DNA of 64,000 bases from NCBI GenBank assembly GCA_023417655.1, contig JAEZFD010000052.1:1-64000 (forward strand). The letters run 5' to 3'. Made by a program: the position numbers and the translations under genes. The DNA comes from Planctomycetota bacterium. Its GTDB lineage: Bacteria; Planctomycetota; Planctomycetia; Planctomycetales; Planctomycetaceae. Shown here in pieces: positions 36,199-45,712 of this stretch. The notes under the pieces were generated by a model. That model searched no databases. It was not told the origin of the DNA and was given only the letters and a program-made list of their open reading frames with translations. Every line of letters begins with the position of its first letter. Position 1 is the stretch's first letter.

Positions 36199-37797
36199 GT
36201 GAGTACAGTCGTTCGTGGGTCCGCTTCGCGGGTCCGTACCGTCGCCGTGATCGATGTCGGAACATCCTCAATCCGCATGGCGATTGCCGAGATTCAGCCG
36301 GAAGGGACGATCCGCACACTGGAATCCCTCACTCAGGCGGTGCATCTCGGGAGCGACACATTCACCACCGGTGAAATTTCCCGGACGACCATCGAGGAAT
36401 GCGTCTCGGTACTTCGGAGTTACAAGCAGAAGCTCGGGGAATATCAGATCACCCGGGCAGAAGACATCCGGATTGTTGCAACGACCGCAGTTCGCGAGGC
36501 CATCAACCGCCTGACGTTCATCGATCGAATCTATGTGGCGACAGGTCTGTCGGTCGAAACTCTGGAAGAAGCCGAGGTTCACCGCATCATTTACCGCGGA
36601 GTTCAGCCGCTGCTGAAGGCCCAGCCGGCATTGTTCAAGTCAGAAACCATGGTCGTTGAGGTCGGAGGTGGAAACACCGAACTTCTGACACTCGTCCAGG
36701 GAAACGTTGCCAATACCCATGGGTTCCGCCTGGGATCTCTGCGACTGCAACAGACTGCCAGTTCTTATCGGGTGCCTCGTTCGAGAACCCGACAGGTCTA
36801 CGAGGGTGAAATCCACAGTCATCTGGAGGCATTCACCGAACCTCTGCGGGCTCACGTGAATGCCAACATGGTGGCCATGGGGGGAGACATCCGATTCGCC
36901 GCAGAAGAAATTCTCAAAGATGTCGTCAGTGAAGATCATCTCGTCGAACTGCCGGTCGCAGATCTCGCAAAGTTCGTCAACTACGTCTTCTCACGCAGCG
37001 AAGAACAGCTGGTCAACGAGTTCCACCTGACTTACCCCGAGGCCGAAACTGTCGGCCCGGCCCTGCTGATCAATTTGAGTGTGGCCCAGCTTCTGGAAGT
37101 CTCGAAGATCTACGTCTGCAATATGAACCTGCGGGACGGCCTCCTCCGTGATATGTCCGAGGGGGGAGCCTGGACCGATGACTTTCAGCGTCAGATCATT
37201 CGCGCGACCTGGGAACTCGCCCGGCGTTATCACGTAGATGAAGACCACTCACGCAACGTCGCCGAACTCTGCCGACAGCTATTCCGGCAACTGCGGAAAG
37301 AGCATGGCCTCGAAGACCGCTATGAAACTCTCCTTTATGTCGCCGCAGCACTCCATGAGACCGGTGCCTATATCAATGCTTCGAGTCTGCACAAGCACTC
37401 GATGTATCTGATCATGAACAGTACCCTCTTCGGGCTGACGGCTGATGACCTTCAGATCGTGGGGCTCGTTGCTCGTTACCATCGCCGCTCCATGCCCAAA
37501 ACAACGCATCACCCTTATGCCACGATGGAACGAGCCAAGCGTGTGATCGTCTCAAAACTGGCTTCAATTCTCCGACTGGCCATTGCTCTGGACGCATCAC
37601 GCCATCAACGAGTCCGGCAACTCGAATGCAGCCGCGTGCGGAACCGGATTGTCATTTCCGTTCCAGCACTGGACGACCTGTCCATTGAACAGATCGCTCT
37701 ACGACGGAATCAGGGATTCTTCGAGACCATCTTCGGCCTCGAAGTCTTGCTGCGTCCCCAAATCAAGCCGTTGATTTCCGAGCAGACGATTCTGTAA
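36199..37797 (+). CDS. Ppx/GppA exopolyphosphatase family protein
   Basis: 532 residues. An ASKHA-fold phosphatase half (1-310) has AVIDVGTSSIRMAI (phosphate 1 loop), VATTAVREAIN, VVEVGGGNTELLTL and MVAMGGDIRF. An HD-type half follows (about 330-500) with YHVDEDHSRNVAELC, LYVAAALHETGAYINASSLHKHS and LVARYHRR. This is the long two-domain form. It removes phosphate from polyphosphate or pppGpp, linked to the stringent response. The start is GTG at 36199. No ppk gene lies nearby. Confidence 0.9.
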   Translation: MSTVVRGSASRVRTVAVIDVGTSSIRMAIAEIQPEGTIRTLESLTQAVHLGSDTFTTGEISRTTIEECVSVLRSYKQKLGEYQITRAEDIRIVATTAVREAINRLTFIDRIYVATGLSVETLEEAEVHRIIYRGVQPLLKAQPALFKSETMVVEVGGGNTELLTLVQGNVANTHGFRLGSLRLQQTASSYRVPRSRTRQVYEGEIHSHLEAFTEPLRAHVNANMVAMGGDIRFAAEEILKDVVSEDHLVELPVADLAKFVNYVFSRSEEQLVNEFHLTYPEAETVGPALLINLSVAQLLEVSKIYVCNMNLRDGLLRDMSEGGAWTDDFQRQIIRATWELARRYHVDEDHSRNVAELCRQLFRQLRKEHGLEDRYETLLYVAAALHETGAYINASSLHKHSMYLIMNSTLFGLTADDLQIVGLVARYHRRSMPKTTHHPYATMERAKRVIVSKLASILRLAIALDASRHQRVRQLECSRVRNRIVISVPALDDLSIEQIALRRNQGFFETIFGLEVLLRPQIKPLISEQTIL

Positions 37798-37975
37798 ATC
37801 AGCTCGCAGATCGCTTCGAAGTCACTTAAGAATCCATGCGGCGTGGAATGTTGATTCCGGAGATTTGTCGGAGCGCAGGCGGTCCGTGCAGAAAATGGAC
37901 TCACGTAACCCTGAGCGAGGCGGCGACCACCCGAAGTCCGTGGGCTCGGAATATTGAGAAGCCGCGCAAAAGAAA

Positions 37976-37999
37976 AGGGGAGTGTCGGAACACTCCCCT
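37976..37999 (-). terminator. Terminator of the MarR gene
   Basis: AGGGGAGTGT (37976-37985) pairs with ACACTCCCCT (37990-37999), with a CGGA loop. On the minus strand it runs into TTTTCTTTTG. It lies 79 bases past the MarR stop and may also affect the plus-strand Ppx/GppA transcript. Confidence 0.8.
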
Positions 38000-38077
38000 G
38001 TCAGAGACCCGCAAATAGATTAAATGTGAGTGACGCTCGTCACCCCGGTTTGACAATGGCCCAAGTCAAACACTTTG

Positions 38078-38599
38078 CTACCGAGCGGAGTCAACTTCAG
38101 CAAGTTCCCCATAAAATGCCCGGGGGAGCTCGTCAGCCTGCTCACCGGCAACCTGCGTTGGCTCAACGTATTCGAGGTTGTCACGGATCCGCTGGCAGAA
38201 GTCTCGCAGCTGTGCGAGTTCCTCAGGCGAGAAGCCTTGAACGGCCTGTCGACGGAATTCCTGTGACACTGACGAAACGCGACGCCACAGCTCTTCAGCT
38301 TTTTCGGTCGGGCGGATCTGGTTCTTGCGTCGGTCCTGATCGCAGGATCGACGGTCCAGCAGCCCGTCACGCTGCATGCGGTTAATCACACCGGCCATCG
38401 TGTGCGGCTCGATTCCGAGCGCTTCCGCCAATTCTGACTGTGACCCACAACGACCAGAGGAGGAAAGCCACGCAAGGACCTCCCACTGTCGAAATGTGAT
38501 TCCTTCTCGAAGGAATCGGGCCCCGATATGCTTCCGAAGCGCATGGGACGTATTGACGATCCAATGGCCGACGCTGTTCTCCCAATCATACTCAAGCAC
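38078..38599 (-). CDS. MarR family transcriptional regulator
   Basis: 173 residues from the GTG at 38599 with AGGAGA eight bases upstream; the longest ORF reaches 38632. A winged helix is visible: ITFRQWEVLAWLSSSG, then SQSELAEALGIEPHTMAGVINRMQRDGLL (recognition helix) and DRRSCDQDRRKNQIRPTEKAEEL (wing). The C-terminal dimer helices follow. The ligand is unknown. It is convergent with the Ppx/GppA gene; argC lies on the other side, 726 bases away and divergent. Confidence 0.9.
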   Translation of the reverse strand: MLEYDWENSVGHWIVNTSHALRKHIGARFLREGITFRQWEVLAWLSSSGRCGSQSELAEALGIEPHTMAGVINRMQRDGLLDRRSCDQDRRKNQIRPTEKAEELWRRVSSVSQEFRRQAVQGFSPEELAQLRDFCQRIRDNLEYVEPTQVAGEQADELPRAFYGELAEVDSAR

Positions 38600-39325
38600 G
38601 TGAATGTCTCCTGGAGATCGAATCAACCCCAATAACGTTCGCAGGCTCTCTTCTTAATCGCAGAAAAATTGACGAACCGAGCACTGGTCTGCCAAAGTCT
38701 GCAATAGGGGAAACTGGCGAGAGGAATGTCCTCCGTGCGAAGCCCCCCCTTCCTCCTCCAATCTCGACCTGCATTACTGCAGGTCGAAGTGAGTTCAAGC
38801 ACTGTCTGGGCAGTTCGACCATCGATCAATGACGAAAACTGAGAGTTTGACTCAGTTCGCGCCTCACTCACGTTGATTTGCCGAAGCCTGCCCTGAAAAT
38901 GGAACGACTGAGTTGGTTGTCCGTGCGAACCACGGACGTTGAATTCACCTGACTACTTCAGAACCGCAACCTCAACCCCAAGATGATCACCGCTGGAATG
39001 AATGTCGGCGAGTTGAAGAAGATTGGCCCTGTTGAGCGATAAGCAACGTTGAGATCGTCGCCATTTGTGGTATGGATCTTAATCATCTCACGACCCAAAA
39101 AATAGATGCGAACCCAACCTGCGCTCGATTTTCCCTGAACTTTAGCAAGGTTCGCTTGTCTCCTGTTGCGAAACTCACCAGAATTTTATCGTTAATTTTC
39201 AATCAGAATTATAATTCGTTCAAATCGTTTGAATGAGCCTCTCAGATCCCGCCTCGAAACGCTTTCTCACGGTCTGCCTGAAAGACCTCTCACACTCCTA
39301 AACGAGCTTTGAAGGAAAAATCAAC
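38600..39325. other. Long divergent intergenic region between MarR and argC
   Basis: It contains an AT-rich patch (39180-39240) and a palindrome listed separately. The rest shows no ORF with gene-like features and no RNA gene. Promoters for both flanking genes should lie here. Confidence 0.5.
39220..39234. promoter_or_regulatory. Possible operator: TTCAAA-TCG-TTTGAA
   Basis: A perfect 6-base inverted repeat with a 3-base spacer, 92 bases upstream of argC and within an AT-rich stretch. MarR-family sites are often short palindromes of this kind. It is 620 bases from the MarR start, so control of argC or autoregulation are both speculative. Confidence 0.3.
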
Positions 39326-40333
39326 GTGATTCGTGTGGCAATTCAAGGAGGGAGTGGGTACACCGCCCTGGAACTCATCAAGCTGCTCCTGCGGCATCCT
39401 AACGCTCAGATTACAGTCGTCACCAGTCGTACTGAGACAGGCCCGATTAGCAAGGTTCACCCCAGCCTCGCCGGGCGTCTGGACCTGAATTTTACGAACC
39501 CAACCGCTGAAGAAATGGCGGCAAACGCTGACGTTTGCTTCTGCTGTCTGCCACACCGCGCGAGCATGGAGGCCATCCCTTCCCTGCTGGCGACCAGCTT
39601 GAAAGTCATTGACCTTTCGGCCGATTACCGTCTCAGTGACCCCGCGGTCTATGAAAAGTGGTATGGGCATGTCCACACGGATCCGACTCGACTCGGCAGC
39701 ACCGTCTATGGACTGCCTGAGCTCTATCACGACAAAATTCCCGGGAAGGATCTCATCGCAAATCCCGGGTGCTACACCAGCACTTCTATCCTGGCTCTGG
39801 CTCCGCTGCTAACAGCCCGGTTCATTCAACCGCAGGGAATTATCATCGATGCAAAAAGCGGTGTTTCCGGGGCGGGACGCAGCGCCAAGGTCGAGCTCCT
39901 TTATGCTGAATGTAACGAAAGCCTTTCCGCTTACGCCTTGGGGAACCACCGTCATACTCCGGAGATCGAGCAGGTTCTTTCCGATATTTCCGGTCAGAAG
40001 GTTGACGTGATCTTTACTCCCCATCTGACACCGATGGAACGGGGAATCTTCGCTACCGTCTATGCGATTCCGACCCAGCCGCTGACCCAGGAAAAGTTGC
40101 TGGAAGTCATGCGGAATTACTATGCAGGCAAACCGTTTGTCAAAGTCGTCGATCACCTGCCGAAGACCCGCGATGTGGCAGGAACAAATTTCTGCCACAT
40201 CACCGCGCGAGTCGTAAAAGACCGAGTGATCGTGCTGGCAGTGCTGGACAATCTCCTCAAGGGAGCCAGTGGAGTCGCTGTTCAGAATTTCAATCTCATG
40301 TTCGGCTTCGACGAATCGACTGCACTTGTGTAA
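39326..40333 (+). CDS. argC: N-acetyl-gamma-glutamyl-phosphate reductase
   Basis: 335 residues. ArgC reduces N-acetylglutamyl phosphate with NADPH in arginine synthesis. Signatures are the Rossmann start VAIQGGSGYTALELIKLL, CCLPHRASME, VIDLSADYRL, YGLPEL and the catalytic Cys in LIANPGCYTSTSILAL. The GTG start has GAAGGA upstream. No other arg gene is in the window, so argC is solitary, as in many planctomycetes. Confidence 0.95.
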   Translation: MIRVAIQGGSGYTALELIKLLLRHPNAQITVVTSRTETGPISKVHPSLAGRLDLNFTNPTAEEMAANADVCFCCLPHRASMEAIPSLLATSLKVIDLSADYRLSDPAVYEKWYGHVHTDPTRLGSTVYGLPELYHDKIPGKDLIANPGCYTSTSILALAPLLTARFIQPQGIIIDAKSGVSGAGRSAKVELLYAECNESLSAYALGNHRHTPEIEQVLSDISGQKVDVIFTPHLTPMERGIFATVYAIPTQPLTQEKLLEVMRNYYAGKPFVKVVDHLPKTRDVAGTNFCHITARVVKDRVIVLAVLDNLLKGASGVAVQNFNLMFGFDESTALV

Positions 40334-40403
40334 GGTGTGAGGAGATCGGTTTCCGAATCGCCATAGAATGCTAACGGGAGATCCTCCCGTGACGCCGCTC
40401 ATC

Positions 40404-40435
40404 GATGCCGGGTCGCTTTCAAGTTACCCGGCATC
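40404..40435 (+). terminator. Hairpin after argC (T-poor)
   Basis: GATGCCGGGT (40404-40413) pairs with ACCCGGCATC (40426-40435), a perfect 10-base stem with a 12-base loop. No T-run follows, so it may be a processing or pausing hairpin rather than an intrinsic terminator. Confidence 0.4.
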
Positions 40436-40553
40436 TGTAGTGTCAGTACCTGAGTCCTGTTGCTCTCGGGGCGTCCGATCGCAGACGTGGGATGATCCAT
40501 CTCCTTCACCGCTTCTGACTCAGGGCGCGTGATCTCCAGCCGGGACGGACGAC

Positions 40554-41561
40554 ATGAGCAGCGACTTCGATCGAGAGAAGGAAATCGTGCTGAAGCTCCG
40601 CGAGAGCCGACAGCAGATCCGCGAACAGCTCGCAAAGGCCATCGTCGGCCAGCACGACATCATTGAACAGGTTCTGATCGCGCTGATGTCAGGTGGTCAC
40701 TGTCTCATCACAGGAGCTCCCGGGCTCGCAAAGACACTGCTTGTCAAATCAATCGCCCAGATCTTCCATCTAAAGTTTCAACGGGTGCAGTTCACGCCCG
40801 ATCTGATGCCAGCGGATATCACAGGGACCGAGATTCTTGAAGAGAATGCGCAAGGCCGTCGAACCTTGCACTTCGTCCCCGGTCCTATTTTTGCCAACGT
40901 CATCCTGGCTGATGAGATCAACCGCACACCTCCCAAGACGCAGGCTGCACTGCTGGAGGCAATGCAGGAACATCAGGTCACTGCAGCAGGAAAGCGGTAC
41001 CCGCTTGAACCACCTTTCTTTGTACTCGCAACTCAGAATCCGATCGAGATGGAGGGGACCTATCCTCTACCAGAAGCCCAGCTCGACCGGTTTATGCTGA
41101 ATGTCGTTGTGAACTATCTACCGCTGGAAGATGAAGTGACTGTCGTCGAGCGTACGACAGCCGGCCGCCCAGAACCGATTCTGCCCCTCTTCACTGGAGA
41201 GGACATCCTGTCATTCCAGCAGATCGTCCGAGGAGTTCCGATTGCACGAGAGCTGGTTCAATACGCTGTGCAGCTGGCAGCCAGTTCACGGCCTCACCAG
41301 CAGGGAACCCCCGCCTTTGTGAACCAGTACGTCAATTGGGGAGCAGGGACTCGGGCCTCGCAATACCTGGTCCTCGGCGCAAAGGCCCGCGCACTGCTTC
41401 AGGGGAAATCACACGTCAGTCTGGAGGACATTCGTCAGGTGGCCCTGCCAGTCCTCCGACATCGCGTGCTGCTGAATTACAAAGCGGAAGCCGAGGGCAA
41501 GACTGTCGACGCTCTCATCGGCCAGTTGATCGAAACGGTCCCTGGTCCGACCAGCAAATAG
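40554..41561 (+). CDS. MoxR family AAA+ ATPase
   Basis: 335 residues. Classic MoxR: AIVGQHDIIEQVLIALMSGGHCLITGAPG with Walker A GAPGLAKT (53-60), Walker B VILADEINR, sensor 1 VLATQNPIEMEGTYPLPEAQLDRF, and a C-terminal lid. MoxR proteins usually lie in operons with DUF58, VWA and transglutaminase genes. None is adjacent here; the next gene is convergent. It probably acts as a chaperone for maturation of an envelope or metal protein. Confidence 0.9.
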   Translation: MSSDFDREKEIVLKLRESRQQIREQLAKAIVGQHDIIEQVLIALMSGGHCLITGAPGLAKTLLVKSIAQIFHLKFQRVQFTPDLMPADITGTEILEENAQGRRTLHFVPGPIFANVILADEINRTPPKTQAALLEAMQEHQVTAAGKRYPLEPPFFVLATQNPIEMEGTYPLPEAQLDRFMLNVVVNYLPLEDEVTVVERTTAGRPEPILPLFTGEDILSFQQIVRGVPIARELVQYAVQLAASSRPHQQGTPAFVNQYVNWGAGTRASQYLVLGAKARALLQGKSHVSLEDIRQVALPVLRHRVLLNYKAEAEGKTVDALIGQLIETVPGPTSK

Positions 41562-41741
41562 AAGCCGGAGTCGGCGAAAGCCACTCCTGGACCATTTTGC
41601 TTTTTGATCTGCCCGTCCTTGCCGCGCGGAAATGAATCATTCATCAACCGAAACTCGTGCTGCGCGGGCAGGCGGGAGAGCAAACTGCTCTCATTTCCCG
41701 AGCCAACTGCGCACACAAGCACAAAGTGCGTTCCGGAACCA

Positions 41742-41777
41742 AATGAAGGCGGACGGAATGAACCGCCCGCCTTCATT
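41742..41777. terminator. Bidirectional hairpin terminator
   Basis: The arms are 41742-41756 and 41763-41777, 15 bases with one mismatch; the outer part reads AATGAAGGCGG/CCGCCTTCATT. It lies between the convergent moxR and ResB-CcsA genes. Confidence 0.75.
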
Positions 41778-41810
41778 GAGAAATTCTCTTCGTGTTACTC
41801 TTTCAGAGAG

Positions 41811-44800
41811 TTACTCTTTCACTGTCACGTGACTGTAACTTCGCCAGTAACGCTGTGGCAGCAACCCGATCAGGGCGACGATCAGCTGCGAGATCACAAA
41901 GAGTCCCAGCATCTTCAGGCGGCCTTCAGTGAAGCCATAGCTGTGCAACCCGACGCCGAGTTCGTTCACACCGAACCAGGACCAGCTGACCACGATGTTC
42001 CCGAGGACAACAAGGATCGCCATTCCACGATCCCCAACCATTTTCCCCCAGCGTGCATGCAGCACCAGGGCGTTCCAGAGAACGATGATCAGGGCTCCGT
42101 TTTCTTTCGGATCCCAGCCCCAGAATCGCCCCCAGGAATCATCAGCCCACAGGCCGCCCAGCACGGTTCCCCAGAAACTGAAGAAGGTCGCAAAGCACAG
42201 GGTCCCATAAGTCATGCGGATCAGTTCTTTGCTGATCTCAGGTGTCAGGTCACGCATGAAGACACCTCGCAGGATATACAGCAGCCCGAACGTCCCAGCC
42301 AGATAGGTCGTGGCGTAGCCGAGTGAAATACAGACCACATGGGTTGCCAGCCAGAATTGGGTATCCAGCACAGCCTCCAGTACGACAAAGGTGTCCCCAT
42401 CGGCCGCGAGCCCCGCTGCGATGCGCAGTGTCAGGAAACCGACGATGGCCGCGGCGACGTTGCCGATTCCGAGCCGCGTCATCCATTCCATGATCAGCGC
42501 ACCGAGCACCACGGCCCAGCCAATAAAGACCGCCGAGGAATACAGGTTCGTCACTGGCGGTCGCCCGGAGATGTAGATTCGTCCGACGAGTGCGAGTGTG
42601 TGCAGAATCAGAATCAGGACCAGCAACCAGAAGGCACTTCGCTGGAAGACCTGTGGATAGCCGAGCCAGCCAATTGCCGCGAGGATCCCTGCGACAACGT
42701 ACCACGTTGCACACAAGTCAAAGGGAGAGATCCGTGTGAACCAGCTCTCGAATTCGACCTTCTTCACCGGGAGGTCTTCAGCCGATTCATGCGACTTCAG
42801 GAACGCCTGATAGTCCTTCAGATCGGCATTGAACTTCTCGACATTCCCGGCCTTGTAATCATCGAGAATTGCAAGGAACTTCTCGATGGCTGCCGGCGTT
42901 GGCGCAGGAAACTCGCCGTAAAACTGCTGATAAATGTGGGCAATCGTCAACGGTTCCCACTTCGTCTGCAGCTCGTCAATGTTCGGACGATTCTGTCCCT
43001 CGGTCCCAAGGTGCGTCGGCACAACAAGCGGTTGAGGACCGAGGCCGTACTGCTTTGAGAATTCCTCAACAGCAGATCGGGTCCCCTTTAGGTATTCAAA
43101 ATACTGCTGGGCTCTCGCTGCCAGCTTCATCGTCGGATTCAGGTTTTCAGCCGGTTCCGATTTCGGAAGAGGAGGAGCCTCACCCAGCGTGCGTTCCAGG
43201 AACAGATATAGGACGATCTGATTGGCAAGATTGATCGTCTTCCTCTGCAACAGACTGCGATTCTTCGCTGGGGTCTGTGAGAAGAGCTGAGCCTGTTCAA
43301 ACAGCTTAGGAAGCTTCTCACTCAATTCTGCGAAGCTGTATGTGAACCCCGGTCGTGTTTCCAGGCCGACAAGATTCCGGACTTCGTCATTCTCAATTCG
43401 GATGACGCGAATCTCGCGACCTTTGTCGGTATCAGCCATCAATGCGATCAACCATTCAATTGCCGGATGCCGCTTGCCCTCTTCATCTTTATAAGTCTGA
43501 TAGTCCGATAGCTGCAGCAGGGTATTCCGCGCGAAGGTATCCATCGGCATCGGCCGACCCTTGTACCAGATGGGAAGTTCACCGAACTCCGCCAGGTGGA
43601 ACTGGTCCGGCTTCTCATGGATCGGACGCACAACCTGGAAGATGTTGTAGAGCGCCAGCAGAAGCACCGCTGCAGTCACTCCCCAGCTGATCTTCTGTAT
43701 TTTGCGAGACTTCTCCTGATGCGTTACCGTCACGGTCTCGTCACTGGAATCCGTCATCAGGGCCGTCCCTGTGGTCTCCCGCATCCGACGATGGAGGAAT
43801 CGCAGCAGCGTCTGCCCGAAGTGATAGACCATACCGACAACGACCATCATGCACGCGACATACGGCGTCATCCAGCCGGCGTTGTCCACCACCTGCAGGG
43901 TTGTCATCTCCCCGGAATCCAGTCGGTTATACCCGGACTGATAGAATGTCCGCCCGGCGTACCGCATCGGATTGTTCATCCAGATCCGGTAATCAAACTT
44001 CGAAGACTTCTCAGGGTCTTCCAGCGTGATATAGGAAGAGTAATCCTTCGGTTGGTCGGTCCCCTGATAATCGACTTTCTTAATGTCGTTCAGTGTCACT
44101 GAGTAAGGATTATAGAGTCGCTTAAAACGCAACGAGACATCATATGTCTTCCCATCAACAACCACCGGATCAGCGGTGTCATTCAGGTTGAGATCGAAGT
44201 GGGCCGACGCCAGATACGTCCCCAGATCCTTCCCCTCAGGTGAGATCAGCTGAAGATATGCACTCGGCACGTCAAATCGGCTGGCAGTATCAGTTCCTGT
44301 CGAGCCTGCGACGGGAACCGCACGCACCTGCTTGCCTGTTCCTTCCGTTGCCGGATTCTCAGCAGGCACCCCCTCCGGAACCGGCTGGCGCGGTCCCAGC
44401 AGATTCGAATTCGGGTAATAGCTCAGGACTTTGATCTTAAACGGAAGGCGCGGGTCACTGATCTCATCTCCGGCGCGGTTGAGGCGTCGGGCATCAATCA
44501 CTGTGACTTTACTGTTCTTCGAATCGGAAGAATCCACAATCGCCAGTTCTGCTTCACGCATGTCGCGACTGAACCAGACTGTCTGTCCCTCTTGAATGTG
44601 CATCTGGCTTTCGACATGCTCAACTCCGACGAGCACGTCATAGGCCATCATCAGTCCGATCCCGGCGTGCATCAGCACAATGCCGCCGCGTTTCTTGAAG
44701 ACTGCCAGGCACCCTGCCAGCAACATCAGTCCTGCGAAAGTCGCCTGCATCAGCTGATACAGAATCCGCATGGCTGACTGGTCACCGCCGTCGAACAGCG

Positions 44801-45542
44801 TCGCGAGATAAGAAGTCAGGGCCAGGGCGACCGCGAGACCACCATAGATCCAGCGGCGTTCCGGATGTTGACGATCGGCCGTGATCGCGGCATACACGGA
44901 AATTGCGCAGAGCCCGAACAGTGTCGATTCAATCAACCACCAAAACGTCTGATAGCTGACCACAGGATCTGTCTGCAGGCCGTCCGCAGTGGAACCACTG
45001 ACGATCACCGCGAAGGTGACAAGGGCTCCCAAGGCGATAATTCCCCAACCGATATACAGTCGCTTCCCCTTGGCCTGAACCTTAAAGCGGACAGCATGAG
45101 CGGCCATCAGGTTGACAAACATCACGGCCCCGATCGTCCAGCCCTTCGGGAACCAGAACCCGGCATATGACGGGAGATTCAGACCGTTCTCACCGAAGTA
45201 CGCAGGCGGGAAGAATGCCGGCGGGAAGAAGAGACTCAGCTTCACCCAGACAAACAACTGGTCCAGATGGAGATACGGGAACGTGTTGGTCAGGAGCTGG
45301 CGGAAATCGACCCGGAAGTAGTCGTCGACAACCTTCCAGATGTCATCGTTCACCTGGGCCAGCGTTCCGACAAGAACGATGACGATCGCCGCGAGAAAGC
45401 AGGCCACCGTCAGCTTCAGCGAGGCCAGCGGCTTGAGCAGCCCGCGCCATCCCCGATTCAGTTGCTCAGCAGAAACTCGTTCGACGTCAACCTGCGGGCT
45501 CGGACGTGACGTATTTGGGGCTGGATGATCCGCATTGTTCAT
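41811..45542 (-). CDS. ResB-CcsA fusion, cytochrome c biogenesis protein
   Basis: 1243 residues from the ATG at 45542 (GAGG upstream); 45554 or 45617 are alternatives. System II synthetase that carries haem across the membrane and joins it to apocytochrome c. The N-terminal ResB half (helices from about 40) has LKLTVACFLAAIVIVLVGTL and a large periplasmic domain. A spacer of about 200 residues is followed by the CcsA half, with helices including LHTLALVGRIYISGRPPVTNLYSS, THVVCISLGYATTYLAG, the WWD motif WGRFWGWDPKENGAL, and VGLHSYGF. The His residues in these segments are likely haem ligands. A periplasmic lipoprotein gene lies just upstream on the same strand. Confidence 0.92.
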   Translation of the reverse strand: MNNADHPAPNTSRPSPQVDVERVSAEQLNRGWRGLLKPLASLKLTVACFLAAIVIVLVGTLAQVNDDIWKVVDDYFRVDFRQLLTNTFPYLHLDQLFVWVKLSLFFPPAFFPPAYFGENGLNLPSYAGFWFPKGWTIGAVMFVNLMAAHAVRFKVQAKGKRLYIGWGIIALGALVTFAVIVSGSTADGLQTDPVVSYQTFWWLIESTLFGLCAISVYAAITADRQHPERRWIYGGLAVALALTSYLATLFDGGDQSAMRILYQLMQATFAGLMLLAGCLAVFKKRGGIVLMHAGIGLMMAYDVLVGVEHVESQMHIQEGQTVWFSRDMREAELAIVDSSDSKNSKVTVIDARRLNRAGDEISDPRLPFKIKVLSYYPNSNLLGPRQPVPEGVPAENPATEGTGKQVRAVPVAGSTGTDTASRFDVPSAYLQLISPEGKDLGTYLASAHFDLNLNDTADPVVVDGKTYDVSLRFKRLYNPYSVTLNDIKKVDYQGTDQPKDYSSYITLEDPEKSSKFDYRIWMNNPMRYAGRTFYQSGYNRLDSGEMTTLQVVDNAGWMTPYVACMMVVVGMVYHFGQTLLRFLHRRMRETTGTALMTDSSDETVTVTHQEKSRKIQKISWGVTAAVLLLALYNIFQVVRPIHEKPDQFHLAEFGELPIWYKGRPMPMDTFARNTLLQLSDYQTYKDEEGKRHPAIEWLIALMADTDKGREIRVIRIENDEVRNLVGLETRPGFTYSFAELSEKLPKLFEQAQLFSQTPAKNRSLLQRKTINLANQIVLYLFLERTLGEAPPLPKSEPAENLNPTMKLAARAQQYFEYLKGTRSAVEEFSKQYGLGPQPLVVPTHLGTEGQNRPNIDELQTKWEPLTIAHIYQQFYGEFPAPTPAAIEKFLAILDDYKAGNVEKFNADLKDYQAFLKSHESAEDLPVKKVEFESWFTRISPFDLCATWYVVAGILAAIGWLGYPQVFQRSAFWLLVLILILHTLALVGRIYISGRPPVTNLYSSAVFIGWAVVLGALIMEWMTRLGIGNVAAAIVGFLTLRIAAGLAADGDTFVVLEAVLDTQFWLATHVVCISLGYATTYLAGTFGLLYILRGVFMRDLTPEISKELIRMTYGTLCFATFFSFWGTVLGGLWADDSWGRFWGWDPKENGALIIVLWNALVLHARWGKMVGDRGMAILVVLGNIVVSWSWFGVNELGVGLHSYGFTEGRLKMLGLFVISQLIVALIGLLPQRYWRSYSHVTVKE

Positions 45543-45712
45543 GGGTTGCCTCATGATCACCTGATCGGGAGTGAGTCCTTGATGGCCTCTCCCGCGGTGC
45601 GATATCGAAAAGCTCAAATCGGACTTCGCCCGGTGAGAGCAGGATTGTGAGAAAGCGCTGGGTTGATGAAGTCTGCCGCTCCGACAGCGACTGTCATCTC
45701 CACCTGGAATGG

